Shown here one piece after another: positions 7,893 through 14,098 of a stretch of DNA of 14,098 bases. Under the pieces are notes generated by a model, which saw only the letters and a list, made by a program, of their open reading frames with translations, ran no database searches and had not been told where the DNA came from. The translations under genes were made by a program, and so were the position numbers. Every line of letters begins with the position of its first letter. The first letter of the stretch is position 1. This DNA is from Candidatus Omnitrophota bacterium (GTDB lineage Bacteria > Omnitrophota > Gorgyraeia > Gygaellales > Profunditerraquicolaceae), in the NCBI GenBank assembly GCA_028713875.1, contig JAQTNM010000015.1:1-14098 (forward strand), given 5' to 3'.

Positions 7893-8528
7893 GTTAATTA
7901 TCAGCTTTTCCAAAGCAAAATCCGGCCTTAGCCTTCCTGTTTTTATGTCAATGTCGCATAGAAGCAGGAATCTGAGTTTCTTTCTCCTGTCCAGGGCCTC
8001 AGAAGGCCTGTTCTCCCAGGCATACCTTAACCCGCCCAGAATTCTTTCCGGCCTTTCTCCCTGTTCCAAAAGCTGACGCAGGATTTTGAGGCTTGAGCCC
8101 GGCCTTTTCAGCTCTATCTGCCGCAATAAACTAAAAGTATCGGGCCTGGCTTCCTCTCTGATGTAGTTCACCGTATATCTGGATATACTGCTAATGAATT
8201 CATCTTTCGGCTCTGCCCTCTCCATATCCAGTATAAGTATTATGTGCTCCCGGGGACTACGTACATAATCTGCTATAAATTTTTTAATGTCGGCGGAAAG
8301 CCTCTGCGCGTCCCTTACGATAATTATGCGCTTCCTGGAGCCGGCAGGCAGGCATAATAACTTCTCCTGCAGCCCCTTTAAGTTCAGGTCTCTGGCGTAG
8401 AGCCTGTCCAGGTTAAAATCCTGCAGTTCGTTGGTGAGATGCTCTTCTTTGATTTTGTCGATGATCTTATCTTTGGATGGGGTATCCTGGCCGGCGAACA
8501 GGTAGACCGATTTCTCTTTTTTTACCAT
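7869..8528 (-). CDS. holA: DNA polymerase III delta subunit (HolA), short form
   Basis: Clamp-loader subunit that opens the sliding clamp during replication. Recognised from the N-terminal YLFAGQDTPSKDKIIDKI, the Walker-B-like strand RIIIVRDAQRL, a LILDMERAEPKDEF segment, and the C-terminal collar-like region ILRQLLEQGERPERILGGLRYAW ending DIDIKTGRLRPDFALEKLIINLCCL. Only 219 residues against about 330-340. The shortage is in the middle: sequence passes almost directly from the N-terminal domain to the collar, so most of the lid domain seems absent. Start ATG overlaps the lptE end (ATGGTAA). Position after bamD-lptE matches the common lptE-holA pairing, which supports the call. Confidence 0.82.
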   Translation of the reverse strand: MVKKEKSVYLFAGQDTPSKDKIIDKIKEEHLTNELQDFNLDRLYARDLNLKGLQEKLLCLPAGSRKRIIIVRDAQRLSADIKKFIADYVRSPREHIILILDMERAEPKDEFISSISRYTVNYIREEARPDTFSLLRQIELKRPGSSLKILRQLLEQGERPERILGGLRYAWENRPSEALDRRKKLRFLLLCDIDIKTGRLRPDFALEKLIINLCCLRNP

Positions 8529-9082
8529 TGCTCCACTGTACGTTCAACAATTCGGCGGGCTAAATCATTTATGGCGTTAGTGACAGCGGAGTCTTCGCTT
8601 TGGGCAAATTGTCCGCTGGTAAAATAGGTAGAATCTCCGGTAAAGCCGTTCTCCTGCCAGATCAGTTTATTATTGCGGTTATCCCAGAGGCTGATATTGA
8701 CGACTATATTAATGCGGTATTCAGCTACGTTATCGTTATCAGTGTAGCGCACCGGGTCGGGATTAAAGCTGATCAGCTCCCCTTTTAAAACCACATCCGC
8801 CCAGTCTTTGTCGGTAGGCTTTAAGTTGCCGTCAAACAGGTATTTATTGACCACGGCCCTGGTAACGTCGCTTTCGATCAGGGGCCGGTATATCTTATAT
8901 CTATTGCTGGTGTAAACGTCACTGGTGATATCAATCTTATTGATGAACGGCGTTACATAAATGGTCCTGTATTTACCGGCGATCATGGAGCGGGTGGTAT
9001 AGCCGCATCCTGCGATCCCTAAAACCAGAAACGCCGATATCGCCGCCGCTATCATCGATCTTTTGCGCCTGAAATAGCTCAT
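8522..9082 (-). CDS. lptE: LptE-like LPS-assembly lipoprotein
   Basis: Outer-membrane lipoprotein plug of the LptD channel that inserts lipopolysaccharide. 186 residues. Basic n-region FRRKR, a hydrophobic stretch, then lipobox IAGC with the lipidated cysteine at C26, followed by GYTTRS. A TIYVTPFINK strand, a VADVVLKGEL-like region and a LIWQENGFTGDSTY segment fit the LptE/RlpB fold, and the C-terminal helix DSAVTNAINDLARRIVE is typical. Start ATG overlaps the stop of the BamD-like gene (ATGA), and its stop overlaps the holA start, so the three are probably co-translated. The family is divergent and the call rests on lipobox, length and position next to holA. Confidence 0.82.
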   Translation of the reverse strand: MSYFRRKRSMIAAAISAFLVLGIAGCGYTTRSMIAGKYRTIYVTPFINKIDITSDVYTSNRYKIYRPLIESDVTRAVVNKYLFDGNLKPTDKDWADVVLKGELISFNPDPVRYTDNDNVAEYRINIVVNISLWDNRNNKLIWQENGFTGDSTYFTSGQFAQSEDSAVTNAINDLARRIVERTVEQW

Positions 9083-10029
9083 TTTTTCTTACCTATAAGC
9101 TGCATTCTCTCCGCGGCCTTCTTTGCCCATGGGCTCTGCGGGTAATTACTGATTATGTCGTTATAATAGATCCTGGCTGATCCGTATGCCCTCTGCTTCT
9201 CATAAAAGATAGCGGTGTTGAAGTTGGCTTCTGCTTCTTTCTCGTTTAATTGATTGATATTTTGTTCGGCCTGCTGGGACAAGACCGCATCCGGGTGCGC
9301 CTTGACAAACTCTTCGAACCTCTGTTTTGCTTCTTCGCTTGCGCCCTGGTCATAATCCGGGCCGCGGGATACTGCGGAACGGCAGAGAGCGATCTGGAAC
9401 TGCGCTGCCGCAGCCCATTCGCTGTCCGGGTAATTGGAGATAACCTTGTTAAAAGCATCTTCTGCCTCATAATAACGCATCAGGCTCTTCAGGACTAACC
9501 CCAATTTGTACTGGGCTTTCGGCGCAAGCGGACCATAAGTGGAGTTCTCAACTACCTTGGTAAATATTTCAATGGCGGGATTATCAACCGGAAGAACCAT
9601 ACCGAAGGCCTTGCGTTTTTCTCCCGACATAAACGCATCGCCGATCTTGTATTCGCGCTCGATAATCTCCTGGATCCTTTCTGAAAAAGGGTATTTATCA
9701 ATAACCCTCTGATAGGCCTGATACGCCTCGTAGAGGTTGCCTTTCTCCTCTTCTATGCGGCCCAGGTAATACTGGCTTTCCGCGGCTTCCTTAGACTTAG
9801 GATAGGCCTTAAGCAGCTTCTTAAATTCGCGTTTTGCATCTTCATAATTTTTAGCATCATAAAGGCCTTTGGCAAACTCAAATTGCTCTGTTGGGGTAGG
9901 TTTTATCGTATTCTTGGGGTTAACCCACTTGTTGGTCTTGGGGGTCCAGATCCAATAGGCATAGGCAGGGCTGAAGGATAGCCCCAACCCCAGGAAAAAC
10001 AAGAGCGCAGATATGATTATAGACCTCAT
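9079..10029 (-). CDS. BamD-like TPR protein of outer-membrane assembly
   Basis: 316 residues from the ATG at 10029. The frame is open upstream to a TTG at 10068, but that adds 13 residues in front of a clean signal peptide (MRSIIISALLFFLGLGLSFS, cut after AYA). Repeated TPR-like units follow: EFAKGLYDAKNYEDAKREFK, YYLGRIEEEKGNLYEAYQAY, YKLGLVLKSLMRYYEAEDAF, and a last FYEKQRAYGSARIYYNDII, each followed by YP-S spacing as in BamD/YfiO. BamD bridges BamA and the other BAM lipoproteins in the periplasm. Here no lipobox cysteine is present, so the mature protein would be periplasmic or held by partners. A generic TPR scaffold is the alternative. Co-translated with lptE by a 4-base overlap. Confidence 0.72.
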   Translation of the reverse strand: MRSIIISALLFFLGLGLSFSPAYAYWIWTPKTNKWVNPKNTIKPTPTEQFEFAKGLYDAKNYEDAKREFKKLLKAYPKSKEAAESQYYLGRIEEEKGNLYEAYQAYQRVIDKYPFSERIQEIIEREYKIGDAFMSGEKRKAFGMVLPVDNPAIEIFTKVVENSTYGPLAPKAQYKLGLVLKSLMRYYEAEDAFNKVISNYPDSEWAAAAQFQIALCRSAVSRGPDYDQGASEEAKQRFEEFVKAHPDAVLSQQAEQNINQLNEKEAEANFNTAIFYEKQRAYGSARIYYNDIISNYPQSPWAKKAAERMQLIGKKK

Positions 10030-10039
10030 AATAAGCTTA

Positions 10040-10068
10040 AATTTAACATATCGCCCAGTATTTGTCAA
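10040..10068 (-). promoter_or_regulatory. Possible promoter of the bamD-lptE-holA operon
   Basis: Minus strand has a perfect TTGACA (10068-10063), 17 bases, then TAAATT (10045-10040, 4 of 6). The predicted start is only a few bases before the ATG at 10029, so the message would be nearly leaderless, consistent with the missing Shine-Dalgarno there. If real, the operon is still expressed although the element interrupts comEC upstream. Confidence 0.35.
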
Positions 10069-10098
10069 TTGAATTAAAAACGCGGGATTTAACTTATT

Positions 10099-10785
10099 TT
10101 ATAGGCGAAAATGGGCGCCGGGCAGCTTTATAAAGAAGCTATTGAGGCTAAGTAAAACCAACACCAGCAATTCATTGCTGCGGCCAAGATAAGGCGCAAT
10201 CGCAGGGAATACCAGTCCGGAAATAACCAGGCTAAAACCGCATAAGGTAATCAAGGCAGCCGCCGGTACAATGGCAAGATTGGCCATAACGGTCACGGGA
10301 GAAAACATCTTAAAATACCAGGCGATTAAACCCGCCGTCCCCAGCCAGGCAGAAAAGGAAACCAGGCAGCCCTCCAGCATAAATCTTAAAAATTTTATCT
10401 TCAAATGCTGCAGGCCGGATATCCTTTTTATTTTCGGGTAAAGCCAGACTATTGAAGTTACACTGACAAAAGAAAGCTGGAACCCTACATCAAACAGCTG
10501 CTGCGGATTAACTGCCAGGATAAATAAAGCGGAGATGGCCAGGGAATTATAAATATCGGCCTGGCGCTTAAAAAGATAGGCAGACATAAATACCAGGGCC
10601 ATTATTGTCGCCCTCACCACCGGGCTGGATGCGCCCGTGGCTAAACAATACAATATCAAGAGCGGCGCAGCCAGGATGATGCGCATTCGTCTGGGGATGC
10701 GCGAAAGTTTTAATGCCAGAATAACCGCAAAAGCAACGATCCCTACGTTAAACCCGCTGACTACCAGTATGTGGGTCTTGGCAGG
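10099..10785 (-). pseudogene. comEC: comEC, 3' fragment disrupted by an integrated element
   Basis: ComEC/Rec2 is the inner-membrane channel for single-stranded DNA uptake in natural transformation. 228 codons remain: THILVVSGFNVGIVAF (the conserved H-LAVSG-HVG block of the competence domain), then GASSPVVRATIMALVF, NPQQLFDVGFQLSF and several membrane segments, ending KLPGAHFRL. The frame runs into an in-frame TGA at 10788-10786 directly upstream of the conserved block, and from there the DNA belongs to the recombinase gene. The N-terminal half is not in the window. An internal ATG at 10686 could give at most a 195-residue fragment without the VSG block. Even before disruption the gene had no C-terminal metallo-beta-lactamase-like domain, since the stop comes right after the competence domain. 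Confidence 0.9.
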
Positions 10786-10787
10786 TC
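10759..10787. other. Probable attachment-site junction (element / comEC)
   Basis: Imperfect dyad on the minus strand: GACCTGCCA, 12 bases, TGGTAGTC; the second arm's complement GACTACCA matches the first with one gap and one mismatch. It sits at the switch from recombinase to comEC sequence, and the recombinase stop codon lies in the right arm. Large serine recombinases use imperfect inverted-repeat att sites of this kind. Exact crossover bases cannot be fixed without the other end of the element or an empty site. Confidence 0.5.
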
Positions 10788-12362
10788 AAAATGGGATAAA
10801 AATTCCTTCTCTGAAAGGGTAGGAACGGTGGGAATGAAACAGTCAATATCGAGTATGCCGTTGATATTGATCTTTACCGAGGCGTTAAGAAGCCTCAAGG
10901 TCATTTTCTTTGTTTCGTAGGTGAACTTCTTTATGCCCTCTTTTACTTTGTTTATGTAATCAACCGCGTTATTTATTTCCGCTTTCCTGTCGCTTCCGCT
11001 CAAACTCAACCTCAGGTCCTCTCTTGTCCGTTCGAGATTCTCTCTGTTTTTCCTGAGAGAATCCATCTGCTCTTTCAACTGCCCGATTGCGATGATGCCC
11101 TGCCGGTATGCCTCCAGTATTCTCTGTTCCTCTTTTATCAAACCTTCCTGAAGCAAAGCGATCCTTTTAATCTCTTTTTCAACGCTTTCCTTGTCCGCCC
11201 TCTTTACTTCCCCGCTGCTCTTGACCGCCTCTTCTATCAAGCGGGGGTTGTGAAATATTTTCTCGACGGTACCCCAGACCGCGTCCTCGACCTTCGCGGC
11301 CTGCAGATATTTCATCCGGCATTTCACCGCTTTTTCATACTTGTTTTTGACGTAATGGGTGCAGCGATAGTAAAGCTTGAAGTAAGGCCCGTATTTTTTC
11401 CCGTTTACGTCCTGGAAGTGTTTATCGGCCGCTCCCGCCAGCGTGTTGCCGCAGTCGCCGCAGCGCAGCATGCCCTGAAGCAGATAATTGTATTTGGCGT
11501 TCCTTTCGGAGTAATTTCTCCTTTTGTTGAGACATTCCCCGGCTTTGACGAAAGCCTCGTCTGAAACCATCCTGGGGACGGAAACCTCGATCCACTCCTC
11601 TTTCGGCCTTAATTTCCCCCTGGTGTATCTGTTCGCGTACCACCTGCCGGTGTAAATGGGATCCTTCAGAATGTCGTGGACGACGTCCTCCCTCATGGGA
11701 TGTCCTTCTTTCGTCCGGTAACCCAGGGTTCTCAGTTTTCTCGTGACCTTCACCAGGGAGGAATCCGGCTGATTGTAAAGTTCGTAAATCAGTCTTACCG
11801 CCTCCGCCTCCTTGTCGTTTATGTCGATCTTTTTCGTTTCTTTGTTGTAGGTGTAACCGTATTTGGTGGGAGACGATCCCGAATAATATCCTTCCCTCGC
11901 CCTTCTGAGCTTACCGAGCTTCGACCTTTCCATGAAGGTGTTTCTTTCGAGTTCGGCGATGGAGCCGAATAAGGAAAGGACGAACTTTCCCAGATAATTC
12001 GAAGTGTCGAAAGGCTCCGTTATCGAGCGGACGCTTACCCCGCTTTTCTGCAATTCATCGACGGTATTCAGCAAGTCCTTGTTGTTCCTGAAGAACCTGT
12101 CGACCTTGTAAACAAGGATAAGCTGGAATCTATCCCGTCTTGAATCTTCCATCAATTTCTGGAAATGCGGCCTCTCGTAGCTCGTTCCCGAATAACCGTC
12201 ATCAACGTATTCCCCGTAAACCTCGAATTTGTTGTCGGAGGCGTGCTTCCTCAGGAGTTCAAGCTGGGCCGCCAGGGAAAAGTTCTCCTTCTGCTCCTCG
12301 GTTGAGACGCGGGCGTACAAAGCCGCTTTGATCGTTTTTGTCGATCCCGTCCTGTCGTTCAC
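10761..12362 (-). CDS. Large serine recombinase (site-specific integrase)
   Basis: Integrates and excises the element by double-strand cleavage through a serine-DNA link. 533 residues, usual for the family. Order: catalytic resolvase domain with nucleophile S20 in YARVST and the KVDRFFR and ELERNTFMERSK motifs; recombinase domain at about 165-285 (KYGYTYN to KRRNYSERN); zinc-ribbon with C301-x2-C304 and C334/C348; coiled coil at about 388-455; and a final beta strand block ININGILDIDCFIPT. GTG start with AGGAAGG upstream, overlapping the HTH gene stop by one base (TAGTG), so the two are co-translated. The last residues (TYW and perhaps a few before) and the TAG are read from comEC sequence in another frame. 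The attachment site at the integrase 3' end fits this class. Confidence 0.95.
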   Translation of the reverse strand: MNDRTGSTKTIKAALYARVSTEEQKENFSLAAQLELLRKHASDNKFEVYGEYVDDGYSGTSYERPHFQKLMEDSRRDRFQLILVYKVDRFFRNNKDLLNTVDELQKSGVSVRSITEPFDTSNYLGKFVLSLFGSIAELERNTFMERSKLGKLRRAREGYYSGSSPTKYGYTYNKETKKIDINDKEAEAVRLIYELYNQPDSSLVKVTRKLRTLGYRTKEGHPMREDVVHDILKDPIYTGRWYANRYTRGKLRPKEEWIEVSVPRMVSDEAFVKAGECLNKRRNYSERNAKYNYLLQGMLRCGDCGNTLAGAADKHFQDVNGKKYGPYFKLYYRCTHYVKNKYEKAVKCRMKYLQAAKVEDAVWGTVEKIFHNPRLIEEAVKSSGEVKRADKESVEKEIKRIALLQEGLIKEEQRILEAYRQGIIAIGQLKEQMDSLRKNRENLERTREDLRLSLSGSDRKAEINNAVDYINKVKEGIKKFTYETKKMTLRLLNASVKININGILDIDCFIPTVPTLSEKEFLSHFDLPRPTYW

Positions 12363-12550
12363 TATAGCCTTCCTGTCAGCTTCTTTAGTTTCTTTACGTC
12401 CTCTTCCGCATAAACCCGGTAATTACTCATCTTGTCCCTTTTTGCCCTGGGAATCTTGCCGGCCTTTTCCCAGTTGTAAAGAGTCCGCCTCGTTACGCCG
12501 AGAATCTTCGCGATTCCCTGGCTCAGGAATAATATTTTTCTTGTTTTCAT
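12362..12550 (-). CDS. Small MerR-like helix-turn-helix protein
   Basis: 62 residues. The sequence SQGIAKILGVTRRTLYNWEK is a helix-turn-helix, followed by the wing-like GKIPRAKRDKMSNYRVYAEED and a short helix KKLKKL, as in MerR-type DNA-binding domains and excisionase-like proteins. There is no effector or dimerisation extension, so it is probably a DNA-architectural or repressor protein for the element. It is co-translated with the recombinase downstream, which suggests a role in regulating or directing recombination. An in-frame TGA just upstream forces the ATG at 12550, but the only good ribosome site (AAAAGGAG) is 19 bases away and better placed for an out-of-frame ATG at 12560. Function is inferred from fold and position only. 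Confidence 0.82.
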   Translation of the reverse strand: MKTRKILFLSQGIAKILGVTRRTLYNWEKAGKIPRAKRDKMSNYRVYAEEDVKKLKKLTGRL

Positions 12551-12575
12551 AGGTTTTCATATGCTAACGCTCCTT

Positions 12576-12755
12576 TTAATGCCTGTCAAGAAAATTCTTC
12601 TGGATCCGCTCCGCCTCCTCCGGCGTTTTGTCGGAAATCTCAATCGCCAGGAGAATAAGCTTCAAAAGGTGGTTAAAGAAAACGGGATTGTCCCTAAATT
12701 CCATTTTGAGCTCCGGTCTCAGTTTTAATTTTTCCCTTCTACCTATTTTTGCCAT
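12576..12755 (-). CDS. Small hypothetical protein of the element (59 residues)
   Basis: Not recognised. The frame starts at ATG 12755 and ends at TAA 12576: a basic N-terminus MAKIGRREKLKLRPELKMEF, a hydrophobic helix FFNHLLKLILLAIEI, then the acidic-basic tail DKTPEEAERIQKNFLDRH. The upstream frame is closed by a TAG 10 codons before the ATG and offers no other start. No clear Shine-Dalgarno. Support comes from its place in line with the HTH and recombinase genes: its stop abuts the AAAAGGAG of the next gene. The lower-case calculation of length was done by hand. It could be a small regulator or recombinase accessory factor; coding status is probable, not certain. Confidence 0.5.
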   Translation of the reverse strand: MAKIGRREKLKLRPELKMEFRDNPVFFNHLLKLILLAIEISDKTPEEAERIQKNFLDRH

Positions 12756-12763
12756 AGTGTTTG

Positions 12764-12771
12764 CGCTAGCG
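12764..12771. promoter_or_regulatory. Palindrome CGCTAGCG in front of the 59-codon gene
   Basis: Perfect 8-base palindrome 8 bases before the ATG at 12755. The extended plus-strand form GCGCTAGCGTT shares AGCGTT with the near-palindrome AGCGTTAGC (minus strand, 12571-12563) that lies between the ribosome site and the start of the HTH gene. Possible binding site of the HTH protein; weak evidence. Confidence 0.25.
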
Positions 12772-12778
12772 TTTTCAA

Positions 12779-12849
12779 AATCCTATCCCTAGAGTTTTCA
12801 TCTCTTTGGTCCGCTAAGCATTGTCCCAATTTCCGAAGAATCCTATCCC
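12779..12849. repeat. Pair of 11-base direct repeats, 60 bases apart
   Basis: AATCCTATCCC occurs at 12779-12789 and again at 12839-12849, a period of exactly 60 bases (about six helical turns). Both copies lie in the non-coding gap between the zinc-ribbon gene and the 59-codon gene, upstream of the HTH-recombinase unit. Possible operator or protein-binding sites; two copies are too few to call iterons. Confidence 0.5.
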
Positions 12850-12854
12850 CCGAC

Positions 12855-13250
12855 TTATCTGGTATTTCTCCTACCTCTTATTAGTATCCAGAAATACTTC
12901 AATATCCCTTTAAGCGGCTTCCTCATCGCGTTAGGCATATAAAGAAATCCCAGAACCAACAAAGCGAGAATAATCAATAAGGGAAGCAACAACTCCACGC
13001 TCCTGATAACTCCCATTATTAAGATAATAATAAAAATCCAGAACAATACCTTAATAAAATCCATCCAAGAGGGAAGCGATCCCGAGATCTCCGACAACTC
13101 GGCACTTCCGCAATTCCGACAAACCAAAGCCTCCCTGGGATTGGGCTGCCGACAGCGGCGGCAGATCCTTACTCTAAATGTCCGGCCGCAGTACTGGCAA
13201 TGGACGGGTTGCCCCGGGTTCAGTCTTTTACAAAACGCACAATATTTCAT
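12855..13250 (-). CDS. Double zinc-ribbon membrane protein
   Basis: 131 residues. Two zinc ribbons of identical spacing (C-x2-C-x10-C-x2-C): C4, C7, C18, C21 and C30, C33, C44, C47. Then a linker SGSLPSW and two hydrophobic segments at about 64-82 and 85-105, and a basic tail KYFWILIRGRRNTR. The layout suggests cytoplasmic zinc ribbons on a membrane hairpin. Start taken at ATG 13250 because GGAGG is 8 bases upstream; an ATG at 13283 would add 11 residues lying inside the previous gene. The upstream stop codon is separated by a single base, so the pair is translationally coupled. No specific function is recognised. The membrane location would suit a DNA-transfer or anchoring role, but that is inference. 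Confidence 0.8.
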   Translation of the reverse strand: MKYCAFCKRLNPGQPVHCQYCGRTFRVRICRRCRQPNPREALVCRNCGSAELSEISGSLPSWMDFIKVLFWIFIIILIMGVIRSVELLLPLLIILALLVLGFLYMPNAMRKPLKGILKYFWILIRGRRNTR

Positions 13251-13251
13251 T

Positions 13252-14076
13252 TTAATCCTCCAAAAAAGAGAAAAGGGAATCATTGGCCGGACGCTGCCAG
13301 ATTTTACCCAGGATTTTCTCAGGCGAGATATCCCCCTGAACCGCCAGCCAGAATACCTTATCGGTCTTTTGCCCGATCAGTTTCTTAAGGCTCCTTAGCC
13401 TTGCCTGGGTCTGGCAGACAACCAGAACCCTGAAAAATTGGAATCCAAATTGTCTCCGGTAATAACCGTCAAGTCCGTATTTCAGATAATTCTCCACCTT
13501 TCCCTGAAACCGCTTGTTGGTCTCCGTAGAGCGGTCTATTTCCAAAAATGCGCTGTAAAATTTATTGCGGTAGCTGTAAACGAAATAGGCATCCGGGTAA
13601 AATTCCCTTTCTTCCAGCCGCAGCGGGATTTCCTTCTGGGTCTTCCAGGATTTCAGGATTATCTCCGGCTTATTCCTTGAGGCCAGGAAAAAAGCCAGTC
13701 TGAACTCGTTAATCAAAAGATAGTGGGGTAGGGATAAATTCTTTATTTCCAAAAGCTGCTTTCTTTTTTGTTTTATCTTGAGCGGATCAATGCCCGATTT
13801 CTCGGAGATTAACTCCACGCCCTTGGACCCAAGAAAACAGAGAATATTCGCCCTGCCCTGGACAACCGGCAGAAAGCGCCGGGATAAATACCCGTTATCA
13901 AAAAGTTTTCTTAACCTGGTGTTTGCCCTGGTCTGGCTGCCAAAATCCAAAAGGAGCCGGATTTGGTTGAGGCTCAAAAAGTGGTAATCGTGGCACAAGG
14001 CAAGGATTTTTTTGTCGCGTTCCTGAAGAACCATGAGATTTTTTGCCCTCTTAAAGGGACTTCTCTTACCATTCAT
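13252..14076 (-). CDS. Replication-relaxation family protein of mobile elements
   Basis: 274 residues. N-terminal winged helix (RDKKILALCHDYHFLSLNQI, then RLRKLFDNGYL) followed by a region with FYPDAYFVY at 160-168, FLEIDRST at 178-184 and K193 with Y197. The PD...ExD...K series resembles the PD-(D/E)xK nuclease-like core of the replication-relaxation family (Pfam Replic_Relax), whose members occur in plasmids and integrative conjugative elements, often near relaxase or coupling-protein genes. The family role is in plasmid replication or DNA processing and is poorly defined. Good ribosome site GGAGG 6 bases before the ATG. Coupled to the zinc-ribbon gene. It suggests that transfer or replication genes continue beyond the right edge. 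Confidence 0.8.
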   Translation of the reverse strand: MNGKRSPFKRAKNLMVLQERDKKILALCHDYHFLSLNQIRLLLDFGSQTRANTRLRKLFDNGYLSRRFLPVVQGRANILCFLGSKGVELISEKSGIDPLKIKQKRKQLLEIKNLSLPHYLLINEFRLAFFLASRNKPEIILKSWKTQKEIPLRLEEREFYPDAYFVYSYRNKFYSAFLEIDRSTETNKRFQGKVENYLKYGLDGYYRRQFGFQFFRVLVVCQTQARLRSLKKLIGQKTDKVFWLAVQGDISPEKILGKIWQRPANDSLFSFLED

Positions 14077-14098
14077 CCTGACCCTCCAGGGGATTTTT

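Noticed and set aside
10030..10068. TTG start for the BamD-like protein
   Set aside because: It adds 13 residues before a well-formed signal peptide, and the TTGACA looks like a -35 element.
10761..10787. Recombinase and comEC overlap as two normal neighbouring genes
   Set aside because: ComEC begins in the middle of its most conserved block with an in-frame stop directly before it and no start codon, so it is a truncated gene.
12551..12854. CRISPR array or replication iterons
   Set aside because: Only two short repeat copies with different surroundings; no regular spacer structure and no replication initiator recognised in the visible part.
13251..13283. Upstream ATG at 13283 for the zinc-ribbon protein
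   Set aside because: It lies inside the replication-relaxation gene without a ribosome site; ATG 13250 follows GGAGG and begins right at the first ribbon.

Overview
The window looks like a chromosomal segment of an uncultured Gram-negative-type (diderm) bacterium, interrupted at its right end by an integrated mobile element. Diderm character is inferred from an LptE-type lipoprotein and a BamD-like TPR protein. The short, tightly packed minus-strand operons and several trimmed housekeeping proteins (UvrC, HolA, ComEC) remind me of Omnitrophota-like candidate phyla. That placement is a guess from gene style and no marker was tested.

Left part (1-7580, all minus strand, transcribed right to left): murJ (lipid II flippase), uvrC (shortened excision nuclease), a one-domain O6-alkylguanine alkyltransferase whose start overlaps the uvrC stop, a PilT-like ATPase with a changed Walker B glutamate, prfB (RF2 with the classical in-frame TGA programmed frameshift), and secA (735 residues visible, running off the left edge). 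The alkyltransferase and uvrC form a DNA-repair pair. An extended -10 promoter probably restarts transcription at the PilT-like gene, making a pilT-prfB-secA unit.

Middle (7574-10029): rpsT (ribosomal protein S20) is the only plus-strand gene. It has its own promoter embedded in the murJ start and overlaps the 3' end of holA by 24 bases tail to tail. A minus-strand envelope and replication cluster, bamD-lptE-holA, is chained by overlapping start and stop codons.

Right part (10099-14098): only the C-terminal 228 codons of comEC (DNA-uptake channel) remain. The frame breaks at about 10771-10787, exactly where a large serine recombinase gene ends, and the recombinase's last codons and stop lie in comEC sequence. 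Upstream in the same direction are a MerR-like small HTH protein, an unrecorded 59-residue protein, a double-zinc-ribbon membrane protein and a replication-relaxation family protein. I read this as one end of an integrative, possibly conjugative, element that used comEC as its attachment site. The rest of the element and the N-terminal half of comEC would lie beyond 14098. This comEC junction is the most interesting feature of the window. No rRNA, tRNA, CRISPR array or convincing terminator was seen.
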